A DNA stretch of 64,000 nt from assembly GCA_963781595.1 (NCBI GenBank), contig CAWAGG010000006.1, forward strand, positions 2,294,001 to 2,358,000. Direction: 5' to 3'. Source of the stretch: JBEDUK01 sp963781595 (GTDB taxonomy: Bacteria; Actinomycetota; UBA4738). Both the position numbers and the translations under genes were made by a program. Shown here in pieces: positions 18,347-27,001 of the stretch (position 1 is its first letter; every line of letters starts with the position of its first letter). The notes under the pieces were generated by a model. The model saw only the letters and a program-made list of their open reading frames with translations. It was not told the origin of the DNA and did no database searches.

Positions 18347-20386
18347 TCAGCGGCCGGGCACACGCGCGCGCCGGGCGCTCACGATCGGCGCGACGAGGCC
18401 CGCCAACGCGAGCATCACGACCATCGCGGCCGAGCCCCCGGTGTTAGGCCGAAGCCCGAACCGTCCCAGCAGGATGCCACCGAGGGCCAGCATCGCGGTA
18501 CCCATCGCGGGGGCCAGCGCCGCGGTCGATGCCGTGTCCAGCCATCGTCCGAGCAGCGTGATCGTCCACCCAGCACCTACCGCGGAGATCACCGAGACGA
18601 GGAGCACGGCGACGCCGACGATCGCGAACGGCGACGGTGCCTCGATCGGCCGCGACGGCATCGCGCCCACACCCGCCAGCGACCCTTCCACCTCCGCCAC
18701 GCCGGGCCCGAGCACGCTCGATGGGTTCGCATCCGCCCATGCGTCGAACGAGGGGTTCGACGATGCCAGGATCAGGGCGACCGGGTTCCTCCGGAGCACC
18801 GGCCGGGCCGCCGCGAAGTAGGCGGACGAGAGCGAGGCATAGGTGTCGGGGTCGATGCGGTTCGGCCCGGAGCCGGCGCCGGGGGGCAGCACCGACGATC
18901 GCCCGGCCAGGAGGTCGGCCGGTGGCCCGACGAAGAAGTACGTGTTCGGGATCCGGCCGGCCGGCAGTCCCGCGCGGATCGTGTGCGCGGTGATCCATGC
19001 TCGGGACCAGGCGTATCGTCCTCGGTCGTCGAGGACGAAGATCACGGGCCGTCCGGCGGGCACGCCCGCTCGATCCAACGCGTCCGCCGCGGTTCGCGCC
19101 TCGGACAGCGCGGCCGCGCGCATGACCGGGTGGTAGGAGAGCCACGTGCGCTGCGCCCACCACGCGGAGAGCGCCAGCCCGGCGACGATCACTCCGACCC
19201 CGAGCCATCGTCGGACGCCGTTCGTGGCGCCGCGTGCACCGTCGACGCCGCCTTCCTTCGCGCCTGCGGCGCGGTCGGACAGCCACAGGAGCCCCACGGC
19301 CGCCAGCGTCGGTAGCGCGAGGCAGAACGCGAGCACGCGATGGCCCGGGACCGCGAGCCCGAACGCCCAAACGGCGGCCACGGCCAGCAGCGCGACCTCA
19401 CTCCATGCGATCATGAACGGCAGGAACGCGGCGCGCGCGCCCGCGATGTCCCGCTGAGGGATGCCGGACGCGTCACGATCCCGGTCGTCAGCCAGCCAGA
19501 TGGCGCCGACCGCGGCGAGTGGGATCACGAACCACAGCCCGAGCTGTGGCAGGTCACGTCGAAGCTTCTCCAAGAGCTGGCCGGCGACGAGCATCGCCTG
19601 TGGGAGCCCGGCCGGGACCAGCACGACGATCCAGAGGGCCGCGATCGCGCCGCCCGCGAGGCCGATCGAAACGATCCGCGCCGGGGCCGACCACCAGAGC
19701 GAGCCGCCATCGGCACGTCGTTCGCGCAGCGCGGCCGGAAGCAACGCGAGCGCCGTCAGGCCGAGGACGGCCTCGACCACGGGGAGGAAGCTCCAGTGGA
19801 TCGTCCCGACCGCGCCGATGAGGACGGCCGCTGGCAGGACCGCGCGTCCGGTTCGGGTCGCGATGAGGACCGGGATCGCGGCGGCCGAGAACACGGCGAG
19901 CGCCATCGTCGCATCCTGGTACCCCTCGACGCCGATCGCGTGCACGAGGAACGGCGAGGTGCCGACGAACAGCGCGACGATCAGTGCCCGTCCGAGCGGC
20001 ATGCCGAGGACGGTTCGAGCCACGGCGCCCCAGGTCAGCGCCGCGGAGGCCGCCATGACCGCCGGCATCACGGCGACCACTCGGAGCGGGTCCGTGCCCG
20101 CGAGGGCGGTCGCGACGCCACCGACGACGAGGAAGCCGGTGCGTCCGGCGTTGACCGGCCCCGGGTACGGGATCGACTCCGGCAGGGACCCTAGGCCGGT
20201 CGCCTGAGCGATGCGCGTGCGCCACGCGTAACCGGGGGAGTCCCAGCCGAGCGGGACCGCCCAGCGATGGCGAAGGTACGTCACCAGGTAGAACGCGAGG
20301 ACCGCGACGGCGACCGCGCCTACCAGCGCGATCGAGCCGAGCGGGCGCCGGCGGGCCCCGTCCCGCGTTCGGGTCGCTGCGCTCAG
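18347..20386 (-). CDS. Large polytopic membrane protein, GT-C-glycosyltransferase-like
   Basis: About 680 residues with a dozen or more hydrophobic helices. After the first helix (SIALVGAVAVAVLAFYLVTYL) an extracytoplasmic loop carries WDSPGYAWR, similar in place to the acidic first loop of GT-C/ArnT-type glycosyltransferases, and EGYQDATMAL follows later. A large soluble segment (about residues 420-560: IFVLDDRGRYAWSRAWITAHTIRAG, YFFVGPPADLLAG) precedes the last helices. I cannot assign a substrate. No ATG, GTG or TTG suits the start; the frame opens inside the upstream gene and CTG 20386, overlapping that gene's TGA, is the best-placed candidate. It probably forms an operon with the preceding DUF11-like gene. 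Confidence 0.6.
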   Translation of the reverse strand: MSAATRTRDGARRRPLGSIALVGAVAVAVLAFYLVTYLRHRWAVPLGWDSPGYAWRTRIAQATGLGSLPESIPYPGPVNAGRTGFLVVGGVATALAGTDPLRVVAVMPAVMAASAALTWGAVARTVLGMPLGRALIVALFVGTSPFLVHAIGVEGYQDATMALAVFSAAAIPVLIATRTGRAVLPAAVLIGAVGTIHWSFLPVVEAVLGLTALALLPAALRERRADGGSLWWSAPARIVSIGLAGGAIAALWIVVLVPAGLPQAMLVAGQLLEKLRRDLPQLGLWFVIPLAAVGAIWLADDRDRDASGIPQRDIAGARAAFLPFMIAWSEVALLAVAAVWAFGLAVPGHRVLAFCLALPTLAAVGLLWLSDRAAGAKEGGVDGARGATNGVRRWLGVGVIVAGLALSAWWAQRTWLSYHPVMRAAALSEARTAADALDRAGVPAGRPVIFVLDDRGRYAWSRAWITAHTIRAGLPAGRIPNTYFFVGPPADLLAGRSSVLPPGAGSGPNRIDPDTYASLSSAYFAAARPVLRRNPVALILASSNPSFDAWADANPSSVLGPGVAEVEGSLAGVGAMPSRPIEAPSPFAIVGVAVLLVSVISAVGAGWTITLLGRWLDTASTAALAPAMGTAMLALGGILLGRFGLRPNTGGSAAMVVMLALAGLVAPIVSARRARVPGR

Positions 20387-20985
20387 CCCTTCACGGTCAC
20401 CAGGAGGGTGCTGGTGTTGTTCTTCTTGTTCGGATCCTTCGACGACCCGTGTGCCGTGGCGACCGTGCGCAGGGTTCCCTTCTGCAACGGCACCACGACG
20501 ACCGTCGCCGCGACCGATCCGCCCTTGTTCACGCCGCCGTAGTAGTAGCACTGCACGACCAGGTTCTGGTACTGGCAGTAGCTGTAATCGGTCTGCGACG
20601 CCATGTACCAGTTCACCTGGACGCCCTTCGGCAGGCGGACCGTGAGCTCGATCGAACCGGATCGGTCCGGCCCGCGGTCACGGATCGTGATCAGGTAGAT
20701 CAGCTTCTGACCGACCTTGGCCGGGGACGGCGCCGCGTACTGGCCGACCGAGACGTCGGCGTGACAGTTGTTCCCGCCGCCGCCCGAGTATCCGGAGAAC
20801 CCCCCGCACTCGGTCACGTGAGCGGACCCGATGCCCGCGAGCACCAGGACCGCCAGGAGGTTGATCAGGACGATGCCGACCACCCATCGCCGGCGGCGAC
20901 CAGAGAACAGCGAACGGAACCACGTGGACGACGCTTCGGTTCCTCCGGAACCGTTGTCTGCGGGGTTGCTGGCCGGGTCGTTCAT
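20383..20985 (-). CDS. Membrane-anchored DUF11/CARDB-like surface protein
   Basis: This 200-residue protein has a charged N-terminus ending SGRRRR, one membrane helix (WVVGIVLINLLAVLVLAGIG, about residues 35-54), then an extracytoplasmic domain. That domain has a Gly-rich, Cys-containing part (ECGGFSGYSGGGGNNC) and a DUF11-type beta-sandwich (VGQKLIYLITIRDRGPDRSGSIELTVRLPKGVQVNW to DPNKKNNTSTLLVTVKG). DUF11 domains occur in surface proteins as adhesion or structural modules. ATG 20985 has a G-rich purine tract upstream. The stop overlaps the start region of the membrane protein that follows. Confidence 0.7.
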   Translation of the reverse strand: MNDPASNPADNGSGGTEASSTWFRSLFSGRRRRWVVGIVLINLLAVLVLAGIGSAHVTECGGFSGYSGGGGNNCHADVSVGQYAAPSPAKVGQKLIYLITIRDRGPDRSGSIELTVRLPKGVQVNWYMASQTDYSYCQYQNLVVQCYYYGGVNKGGSVAATVVVVPLQKGTLRTVATAHGSSKDPNKKNNTSTLLVTVKG

Positions 20986-21183
20986 GGAACACCACCCCCC
21001 ATCCGTCAGCGGCGTCCCGCGGGCTGCGGACCGATGGGTTCGGTCCACGGTGGCCGTCAACCGGAGCATAGGCCAGCGCCTTCGGTTGGTCAACGGTTCA
21101 GATATGCGTGGCCGGTATCAACCCGGCGGTCTCCAGGGGTCCCGAGGTCGCTCAGCGGCCGTGCGGTAGGATGGGCTGCGTTC

Positions 21184-21255
21184 GGGCGCTTAGCTCAGGG
21201 GGAGAGCGCTTCCTTGACGCGGAAGAGGTCAGAGGTTCAAATCCTCTAGCGCCCA
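21184..21255 (+). tRNA. tRNA-Val (anticodon GAC)
   Basis: The acceptor stem GGGCGCT pairs with AGCGCCC. The anticodon loop TTGACGC carries GAC, and the T-arm is AGAGGTTCAAATCCTCT. The gene is 72 nt with discriminator A and no encoded CCA. A TAGGAT -10 lies at 21167-21172. The next protein gene starts only 9 nt downstream. Confidence 0.95.
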
Positions 21256-21263
21256 CGATCCCC

Positions 21264-22565
21264 ATGGCTCCAGCTCGACGACGCCGATCCGTTCGGACCC
21301 TCGCTTCGCTCGCGCTCGCGACGCTGGTCGTCGCCAGCGCGGGAACGGCGGCCGCGGATCCGGGTCAACTGGACCTCAGCTTCGGTCACCACGGGTCGTG
21401 GATCCAGAAGCTGGGCAACCACCTGCGCGGCTACAAGGACGAGTTCGACGTCGCCAACGCCGTCGCGATCGCTCCCGACGGACGGATCTGGGCCGCGGGA
21501 TCCTACTACCGCCGCGACGTCCCCGAGAGCTCTGGCTTCCTGATCAAGTTCGACCGGGACGGCCATCCGCGGCGCGCGCCGGGCCGCCGCGGTGTCTTCT
21601 GCTGCGGGTGGGCCGACACCGCCGTGGCGGTCCAGCCGGACGGCAAGCCGGTGGTCGCCGGGTACACGTCCGACGGGACCGACTCGCGGTTCCTCGTGGC
21701 GCGCCGGAACGAGGATCGTTCGATCGATCCGACGTTCAGCCATGACGGCGAGGCGACCGTCGACTTCGGATCCGGCCCCAGTCGGGCGAACGCGATCGCG
21801 ATCGAGCCGAACGGTCGGATCGTCGTCGCGGGCGTGGCATCGAACGGCGTGGACGGCGACATCGCGGTTGCGCGGTTGACCCCGGGCGGGAAGCCCGACC
21901 AGACGTTCGGGATCGGCGGTCGCGTGGTGACGAACCTGGGTGGTGACGACACGGCGATGGCCGTGGCGATCCAGCCGGACGCCCGGATCGTGGTCGCCGG
22001 GTCCACCCGGAACGGCGGCGGGGTCGACTTCGCGCTCGTGCGGTACCTGGACGATGGAACCCTCGACCCGAGCTTCGGCCTCGGCGGCCTGGTCCGAACC
22101 GACTTCGGGTCGGGCGACGACGTCGCGCACGCGCTCGCGCTGGAGCCGGACGGGTCGATCGTCGCGGCGGGCGAGGCGTCGAACGGGAGCGACGCCGACT
22201 TCGCCCTGGCCCGGTACCAGGACGACGGAACCCTCGACCTCGACTTCGGGGTCGGCGGCCTGGTGCGAACCGACTTCCGCGGACACATCGACCGGGCGTA
22301 CGGGGTCGCCCTGCAGGGCGACGGCAGGATCCTGGCGGTCGGCCGCGCCGGCCTGGGGAACCTGTTCGTCTGGGGCATCGCGCGGTACGAGACGGACGGC
22401 TCGCTCGACCGCACCTACGGCGACCGCGGGACGGAGACGATCCAGCTCCGACGGAAGGGCCGCGCACAGCCGGCCATGGCGGTGGCGCTCCAGGGGAAGG
22501 ATCTGGCGGTCGTCGCCGGTGCCTGCGGCGGCCACCTGGCGATCGCTCGGTTCCTGCCCAGCTGA
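21264..22565 (+). CDS. Secreted delta-60-repeat beta-propeller protein
   Basis: A signal peptide (residues about 1-31, RRRRSVRTLASLALATLVVASAGTAAA) precedes about seven repeats of the delta-60 type. Each has an AIxPDGRIVVAG-like strand, a FALVRYxxDGTLDPSFG turn and a DFGxGxDxAxAxAxQ stretch, at roughly 50-60 residue spacing. The repeats DDGTLDPSFGLGGLVRTDFG and DDGTLDLDFGVGGLVRTDF are almost identical, so they arose by recent duplication. The protein is predicted to be exported; its role is unknown, perhaps structural or binding. ATG 21264 lies 9 nt after the tRNA-Val 3' end, with no room for a promoter between them. Confidence 0.75.
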   Translation: MAPARRRRSVRTLASLALATLVVASAGTAAADPGQLDLSFGHHGSWIQKLGNHLRGYKDEFDVANAVAIAPDGRIWAAGSYYRRDVPESSGFLIKFDRDGHPRRAPGRRGVFCCGWADTAVAVQPDGKPVVAGYTSDGTDSRFLVARRNEDRSIDPTFSHDGEATVDFGSGPSRANAIAIEPNGRIVVAGVASNGVDGDIAVARLTPGGKPDQTFGIGGRVVTNLGGDDTAMAVAIQPDARIVVAGSTRNGGGVDFALVRYLDDGTLDPSFGLGGLVRTDFGSGDDVAHALALEPDGSIVAAGEASNGSDADFALARYQDDGTLDLDFGVGGLVRTDFRGHIDRAYGVALQGDGRILAVGRAGLGNLFVWGIARYETDGSLDRTYGDRGTETIQLRRKGRAQPAMAVALQGKDLAVVAGACGGHLAIARFLPS

Positions 22566-22608
22566 CCGAGCGCGGGCCCGTCCCAGCGGATCAACCCTCG
22601 ACCTCCGG

Positions 22609-22638
22609 TTGACATCTCGGACGCTCTTCCTGTAGGAC
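22609..22638 (+). promoter_or_regulatory. Promoter of the lytic transglycosylase gene
   Basis: TTGACA (22609-22614) and TAGGAC (22633-22638) are 18 bp apart. The predicted transcription start (about 22645) is only 5 nt before ATG 22650, giving a nearly leaderless mRNA. Confidence 0.65.
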
Positions 22639-22649
22639 TAGGCCCTCGC

Positions 22650-23774
22650 ATGTCTCCCTCAACGAGAGCCCTTCGTTCCGCATGGCCGCGTCGCTCGGCC
22701 GTGGCCAGCGTGTTGCTGGCGATCTGCGCGGCGTACGCGCCGGGTGTCGGGCCGGCGCACGCGGACACGGCCTCGCAGCTCCGCAGCGCGCGGTCGCAGC
22801 TCGACGGCCTGACCGCGCAGGTGCAGGCCGCGGCCCGCGAGCGGGACGCGGTGCAGACCCAGGTGGCGAGCGTCCTCGCCCGGATCGACGCGGGTCGCCG
22901 CCAGCTCGAGGGAGCCCGGCGGAAGATCGGCGAGGTACAGGCGCGCATCGAACGGCTCGCGGCGGCCATCGCGCTGGAACAGGGTGCCGTGGACCGACGG
23001 GCCGTCGACGCGTACACGCAGGGCCCGACGGGAGGTTTGTTCGCGCTGTTCGAATCCGGGTCGGTCGCCGACCTGCAAGCGCGGCTCGAGTTCCTGGGCG
23101 CCGCCAGCCGGACCGACGCGGACCTCATCGCGTCGCTGGCGACCGATCAGAACTGGGTGTCGGCGCGCCGCGCGGAGCTCAGCGACCTGCAGGCGCGACT
23201 GGAGGCGGTCCTTCGCGATCTGAACTCGTCCGCGGCGAGCATGAACGCGAAGCTCGCGGAGCAGCAGCGGGCCGTCGATCAGCTGAACGCAGAGCGAGCG
23301 TCGGCCGAGGCGCTCGTCGGGCAGCTCGCTGCACAGCGCCAGCGGGAGATGGCGCACCAACGCCTGAACGATGCCGCGAAGGGGAGCGGAGGCTCCGGCG
23401 GGGGAGGGGATGGTGGTGGCGGGGGAGGTTCGCCACCACCCCCGCCACCACCACCCCCCCCTCCGCCCGGCGGCGGCGACGTCCAGCAGATGATCGCGGA
23501 CCGGTTCGCGCCGATGGGCGACATCCAGGTCCGGCGGGCCCTGTGCGTCGCGTACCACGAGTCCCACTTCGATCCGAACGCGGAGAACCGGTACACGGGC
23601 GCGGCCGGGGTGTTCCAGTTCATGCCGAGCGTCTGGCCCGGCCTCTCGCAGGCTGCGGGATGGGGAGGTCACTCGGCGTTCGAAGCCGAGGCGAACGTCG
23701 CGACGGCCGCCTGGACCGTTGTGCACTACGGCTGGTCGCCGTGGTCGGGTGACTCGCAGCTCTGCGGACTCTGA
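22650..23774 (+). CDS. Secreted coiled-coil protein with lytic-transglycosylase-like domain
   Basis: The 374-residue protein has an N-terminal signal peptide ending near APGVGPAHADT and a long coiled coil (residues about 40-240) like the helical domain of NlpC/P60-type division hydrolases. A glycine-rich stretch followed by a run of 12 prolines (about 248-273) forms a linker. The C-terminal goose-lysozyme/SLT-like domain has the putative catalytic Glu in CVAYHESHFDPNAEN and the motif GAAGVFQFMPSVW. It probably cleaves peptidoglycan glycan strands, with the coiled coil mediating localisation or autoinhibition. Promoter and start are well defined, and a strong hairpin lies downstream. Confidence 0.8.
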   Translation: MSPSTRALRSAWPRRSAVASVLLAICAAYAPGVGPAHADTASQLRSARSQLDGLTAQVQAAARERDAVQTQVASVLARIDAGRRQLEGARRKIGEVQARIERLAAAIALEQGAVDRRAVDAYTQGPTGGLFALFESGSVADLQARLEFLGAASRTDADLIASLATDQNWVSARRAELSDLQARLEAVLRDLNSSAASMNAKLAEQQRAVDQLNAERASAEALVGQLAAQRQREMAHQRLNDAAKGSGGSGGGGDGGGGGGSPPPPPPPPPPPPGGGDVQQMIADRFAPMGDIQVRRALCVAYHESHFDPNAENRYTGAAGVFQFMPSVWPGLSQAAGWGGHSAFEAEANVATAAWTVVHYGWSPWSGDSQLCGL

Positions 23775-23909
23775 CGGAGCGAGCGCACGCGCGGAACCGC
23801 GGCTCGGTGCCCCTTGCATCGATGCGCCGCGCGATGGGAGACTACGGCCCTCCAGGGGGCGGGCAGCGCCCGTCACCCGAGCGTCCGGACCGGAAGGTCC
23901 TGGGCGAGA

Positions 23910-23949
23910 GCGGCGGCGCGAAGCGGGCACGCGCCGCCGCTCGCTTGTT
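23910..23949 (+). terminator. Candidate terminator after the transglycosylase gene
   Basis: GCGGCGGCGCG (23910-23920) pairs perfectly with CGCGCCGCCGC (23930-23940) across a 9-nt loop. It is followed by TCGCTTGTT, moderately T-rich for this genome. It would separate the transglycosylase gene from the tRNA-Val(CAC) promoter at 24032. The rest of the 23775-24050 gap holds nothing else I can support. Confidence 0.55.
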
Positions 23950-24050
23950 CGGACGCGATCCGTTCGGCGTCGTTCGCTCGCCGATCGCGCGATGCTCTTC
24001 GGCCCTGGGTGAGCCGGCCGACGCTCCCCGCTAGAATCGACGCGCGACAC

Positions 24051-24125
24051 GGGCGCGTAGCTCAGTGGGAGAGCGCATGCTTCACACGCATGAGGTCGCA
24101 GGTTCAAAACCTGCCGCGCCCACCA
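24051..24125 (+). tRNA. tRNA-Val (anticodon CAC), with encoded CCA; integration target
   Basis: The acceptor stem GGGCGCG pairs with CGCGCCC. The anticodon loop TTCACAC carries CAC, and the T-arm is GCAGGTTCAAAACCTGC. Discriminator A is followed by CCA at 24123-24125, unlike the other three tRNAs here. A TAGAAT -10 lies at 24032-24037. The 3' half, 24077-24124, is repeated exactly at 25729-25776, the signature of site-specific integration into a tRNA gene. Confidence 0.95.
24077..24124 (+). repeat. Left attachment-site repeat inside tRNA-Val
   Basis: This 48-bp copy runs from the anticodon stem through the acceptor 3' strand and the first two C of CCA. It is identical to 25729-25776 and diverges immediately outside. 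The intact tRNA is on this side, so the element's own attP arm restored the gene on integration. Confidence 0.85.
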
Positions 24126-24235
24126 TTGACCAGGGGAACACCTTCCGACCAGAGACTCCGGAAGGAAACAACACCGGATCAGCACCCGGAAATGATGGCC
24201 TCCCACGGCTAGCAACAGACCCGAGGGAGCGTCCG

Positions 24236-24560
24236 GTGGCCAGGATCGAGCAGCGGGACGGCACGAAAGGCGGCGGTACCAGGTCCACTGGAAGGATCCT
24301 CTCGGGCGGGCGCGTTCGCAGACCTTCCGCTTCAAGCACGACGCCGAGCGGCACGCGCGCGAGGTCGAGGCGAAAGGACGCCGGCACCTACCGCGACCCG
24401 GCGGGCGCCCGGGAGCTGTTCGGCCCGTACGCGCGCCGGCTCCTGGGATCGGACGATGAGACGACGACCGCGATCGAACGGGCGGACGCGTCGCGGTCGT
24501 CCGCGCGTTGGCGAAGCTCCGCCCGCCGAACTTCTGCCGCAGCACATCAGCAACACCTGG
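24236..24560 (+). pseudogene. Tyrosine-recombinase integrase remnant (N-terminal part only)
   Basis: From GTG 24236 the reading is VARIEQRDGTKGG, then one frame on RYQVHWKDPLGRARSQTFRFKHDAERHA, then another DAGTYRDPAGARELFGPYARRLL. These are the arm-binding AP2-like domain and the start of the core-binding domain of actinobacterial phage-type integrases. The catalytic R-H-R-Y domain is missing, and at least two frame changes interrupt what remains. Its position next to the att site in tRNA-Val supports the identification. Confidence 0.7.
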
Positions 24561-24572
24561 GAGGTGGCGCGC

Positions 24573-24966
24573 ATGACCGCCGCACTGATCGACACGCTGA
24601 TCCGGAGCCGCCGTGAGCTGTTACATCGAGTGGCTCAAGGCGGCAAGGTGGCTCTACTACCTCGACGAGCCCCCTACGCCCGGAGCGCATATCACGGACT
24701 TCACCGAGCGTAAGAGGCATCTCAACGATCTGACGACTGAGCTGCAGGTCATAGCGTCGCCGGCTGTCGGTCGCGCGGCGAGGGCGTACCTCGACAAGGC
24801 GAACGGCAGGGACGTCACCGCGGCGCTGTCTGGCCGGTACGCTTCTCGGGACGACGTGATTGATGCGTTCAGCGCGCTGATGGAGGCCGAGCGAGTGGAC
24901 GTGGTGAGAGCGATGAGGCTCGATCTTGGGTCCGGGAGCCTCACGCCGGCACCGGAGACCGTCTAG
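24573..24966 (+). CDS. Hypothetical protein, element cargo (one frameshift)
   Basis: From ATG 24573, with a GGAGGT Shine-Dalgarno 6-7 nt upstream, the reading is MTAALIDTLIRSRREL. One extra T near 24621 shifts it, and YIEWLKAARWLYYLDEPPTPGAHITDFTERKRHLNDLTTELQVIASP continues to 24966. The roughly 130-residue product looks mostly alpha-helical, with no membrane segment and no motif I recognise. A GTG at 24613 could start the second part alone. The lower GC and less biased codon use suggest transfer with the element. Confidence 0.5.
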
Positions 24967-25022
24967 CTTCCGGCGACACTTGCCAATACTCGGCCACCTG
25001 GGCGTATAGAGAGGAGAACGCG

Positions 25023-25366
25023 ATGAACATCGAGCATGTGGCACCTGAGACGAGAGGCGTCGCGGTGAAGGTACTAGCAACGGTTGACCTTGCCCGCGAG
25101 ATCGAAGGCATGGCAGGGCACCAACTTCGAATGCGTATGGTGACGATCGAGCCGGGGGTACCTTCGGCCCGGTTCACGACCATAGAGGCAGACCAGGCAT
25201 CGTCTACATCTTGCAGGGAACGATCACTGACCATCGAAACGAGGTCGCTACGGACTATGGGCCGGGAGTGGGCTGGCCCGAAGATCGGAACACGATCCAC
25301 TGGCTCGAGAACAAGGGAACGATTCCGGCGGTGGAGATCTCGGTCGATATCGTCAGGCAAGGATGA
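25023..25366 (+). CDS. Cupin-domain protein, element cargo (one frameshift)
   Basis: The start MNIEHVAPETRGVAVKVLATVDLAREIEGMAGHQLRMRMVTIEPG is followed, after loss of one G from a G-run near 25157, by GTFGPVHDHRGRPGIVYILQG and NTIHWLENKGTIPAVEISVDIVRQG. The metal-binding cupin motif 1 (His residues in PVHDHRGRPG) and motif 2 (HW near the end) are recognisable. Such single-domain cupins bind a metal and act as small oxygenases, isomerases or sensors; this one cannot be assigned. A GAGGAG Shine-Dalgarno precedes ATG 25023. Confidence 0.6.
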
Positions 25367-25728
25367 GTCGATCATCGTTGAGTCCGGCGAGCGCCAGGCA
25401 GCCCTCGTGCGCGGACGACTTCGTCGGCGCGTAAGGCGTCGTCCCCCTGGTTTCAGGCCACCATCAGAAAGCCACGCGCCTACAGGCGACATAGCCGAAC
25501 GCTCGCGCATCCCAGCCCTGGCAGAACGGGTGCCTTGGCCCCGTAACTAGTAAGGTCGCCTGACCATCGCCCGGAGAAACAGGCACCCAATCGGCACCCG
25601 GACCCGCCAGAACCGGGGGTATCAGAGGGGCATCAGCAGACCGGCCGAGAGGCCCTCGAAACGGCGCCTGACCTGGCGAAACGAGCATCTGACCTGCTCA
25701 GCGCCCATGCGGCCGGAAGGCCCCTGAA
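25367..25728. other. Non-coding end of the integrated element
   Basis: About 360 bases between the cupin gene and the right att copy show no credible gene. Short open frames on both strands lack codon structure and start signals. Direct words such as GGCACCC/GGCACCCGG around 25583-25605 could be recombinase arm sites, but I cannot support that further. Confidence 0.4.
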
Positions 25729-25776
25729 ATGCTTCACACGCATGAGGTCGCAGGTTCAAAACCTGCCGCGCCCACC
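25729..25776 (+). repeat. Right attachment-site repeat (tRNA-Val 3' half)
   Basis: This is an exact 48-bp copy of 24077-24124. It lacks the 5' half of a tRNA, so it is not a functional tRNA gene. A 7-bp hairpin (CCCGCCG at 25792-25798 with CGGCGGG at 25813-25819) follows and may be the original terminator of tRNA-Val, now displaced by the insertion. Confidence 0.85.
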
Positions 25777-25977
25777 CTGTGTCCTCGGGAACCCGCCGGC
25801 CGAGTGCTTCGGCGGCGGGCGACGGTCGAGATCGCCCGATTTGACCGCCTGTGTACGCTGACCCCGGCCGGTCGTCACCCGATCGAACCGGCTCGGGCAG
25901 GTGGGTTCATCCTCCCCCCACGGCATGCTGGCTGACGAGGACGAGATCTGGACCTGGAAGAGCTCCGACGGCCGAGG

Positions 25978-27001
25978 GTGCCCTCAGCGACCACGGACCG
26001 CGCGTCGTCGTATCGAGAGGGCATCACACCCGACGACGGAGGTCGCGTTCGGCTCGAAGCGCAGGCGAACGAGCGCATCTCGCTCGAGCGGGATGCGCCG
26101 GCCGGTTGGTTCGCCACGACGTACGAGCGCGCCTACCAGCGCATGACCCGCACGCTCCGGGATGGCGAGGCCGCGGTCGATCCATCGTTCCTGCGATCCG
26201 CCGCGAGCGTGCCGGTCCCGATGGGCGGCGGGCTCGAAGCGATCTTCACCCTGTACCCCCGCCGCCGTCAGCAGGCACCCGTCGGGTCGAAGCACGACGA
26301 CCCCGGGTCCTGTTCGATGTTCGGTACGGAGACGACGTACTGAGGCTGATCGCGCGCCACCTCCCGTACGCGCCGCGGCAGGGGCTGCTCCTCGCATCCG
26401 GGTGCCCCCCACAGGAGGCGGACCCCCCCCTCCTCCTCCGGGTCGCGTTCTCGCTCGCTCGCGCGCTCGGCGGCTCGTACACGGGCGCCTTCAACGTCGG
26501 GGGACGGACCGACGACAGGTTCCACGCCCAGCTCTTCGAGGATCCACCCCGCTGTGGCGAGCCGTGGCTTCCGGAGCGGTCAGGCTGGACGGTCTCCGAC
26601 GGTCGGCCGAAGGGAACTGGCGCGCAGACGTCGTCGGCTGGCCGAGCCGATGTTCGATGTTCGCCGGTGCCGATCCCGAACGGGTGGCGTCCGCCGTCGC
26701 ATCGGAAGCTCGAACATGCCATGACGGTGGCGGCACGTTCGACCTGAGCTACCGATGGGAGCGAGATGAGCTCCGCGTCCTGATGCACTTCAGGGCCTCG
26801 AGCTCCGAGGAGGAGTTCGCGTCGTACACCGCCGAACGCAAGGAGCTGGGGAGGTTCGGCGCGTTGGAGCTCGGCGGATGGGTCGTGTGCGTCCGTGACC
26901 CGGCCGTGTTCCGGAAGCTGACCGCCGACCCTGCCGAGCTGGGGGCGCGCTACCGGCGGGCGCTCCGGCGCATCTCGAGAGGTTGGCACGGCACGTCATG
27001 A
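25978..27001 (+). CDS. Unrecognised gene(s) with several frame interruptions
   Basis: Coding-like stretches appear in succession in different frames. First comes GITPDDGGRVRLEAQANERISLERDAPAGWFATTYERAYQRM (about 26020-26240). Next is LFDVRYGDDVLRLIARHLPYAPRQ with SYTGAFNVGGRTDDRFHAQLF (about 26310-26560). Last is DPERVASAVASEARTCHDGGGTFDLSYRWERDELRVLMHF to ARYRRALRRISRGWHGTS (about 26660-26998). The last part overlaps the FAD enzyme gene in an ATGA junction, so the locus probably belongs to that operon. I recognise no family. It could be one gene of about 340 codons with two or three indels, or two genes. Confidence 0.4.

Larger units (their letters stand above)
24125..25776. mobile_element. 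Small degenerate element integrated at tRNA-Val(CAC)
   Basis: The segment between the two 48-bp att copies is about 1.65 kb. It holds an integrase remnant next to the tRNA, a hypothetical gene and a cupin gene. Orientation and order (tRNA, att, integrase, cargo, att) are those of an integrative element or prophage-type island. The integrase lacks its catalytic domain, so the element is no longer self-mobile. Base composition of the cargo looks less GC-rich than the surrounding genes. Confidence 0.75.

Noticed and set aside
23833..24034. Small open frame reading MGDYGPPGGGQRPSP
   Set aside because: It contains the perfect 11-bp terminator-like hairpin at 23910-23940 and the -10 of tRNA-Val near its end, has no Shine-Dalgarno and has no recognisable protein features.
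25729..25776. A second tRNA-Val gene at the right end of the element
   Set aside because: Only the anticodon-stem-to-acceptor 3' part is present; there is no acceptor 5' strand or D-arm. It is an attachment-site copy.
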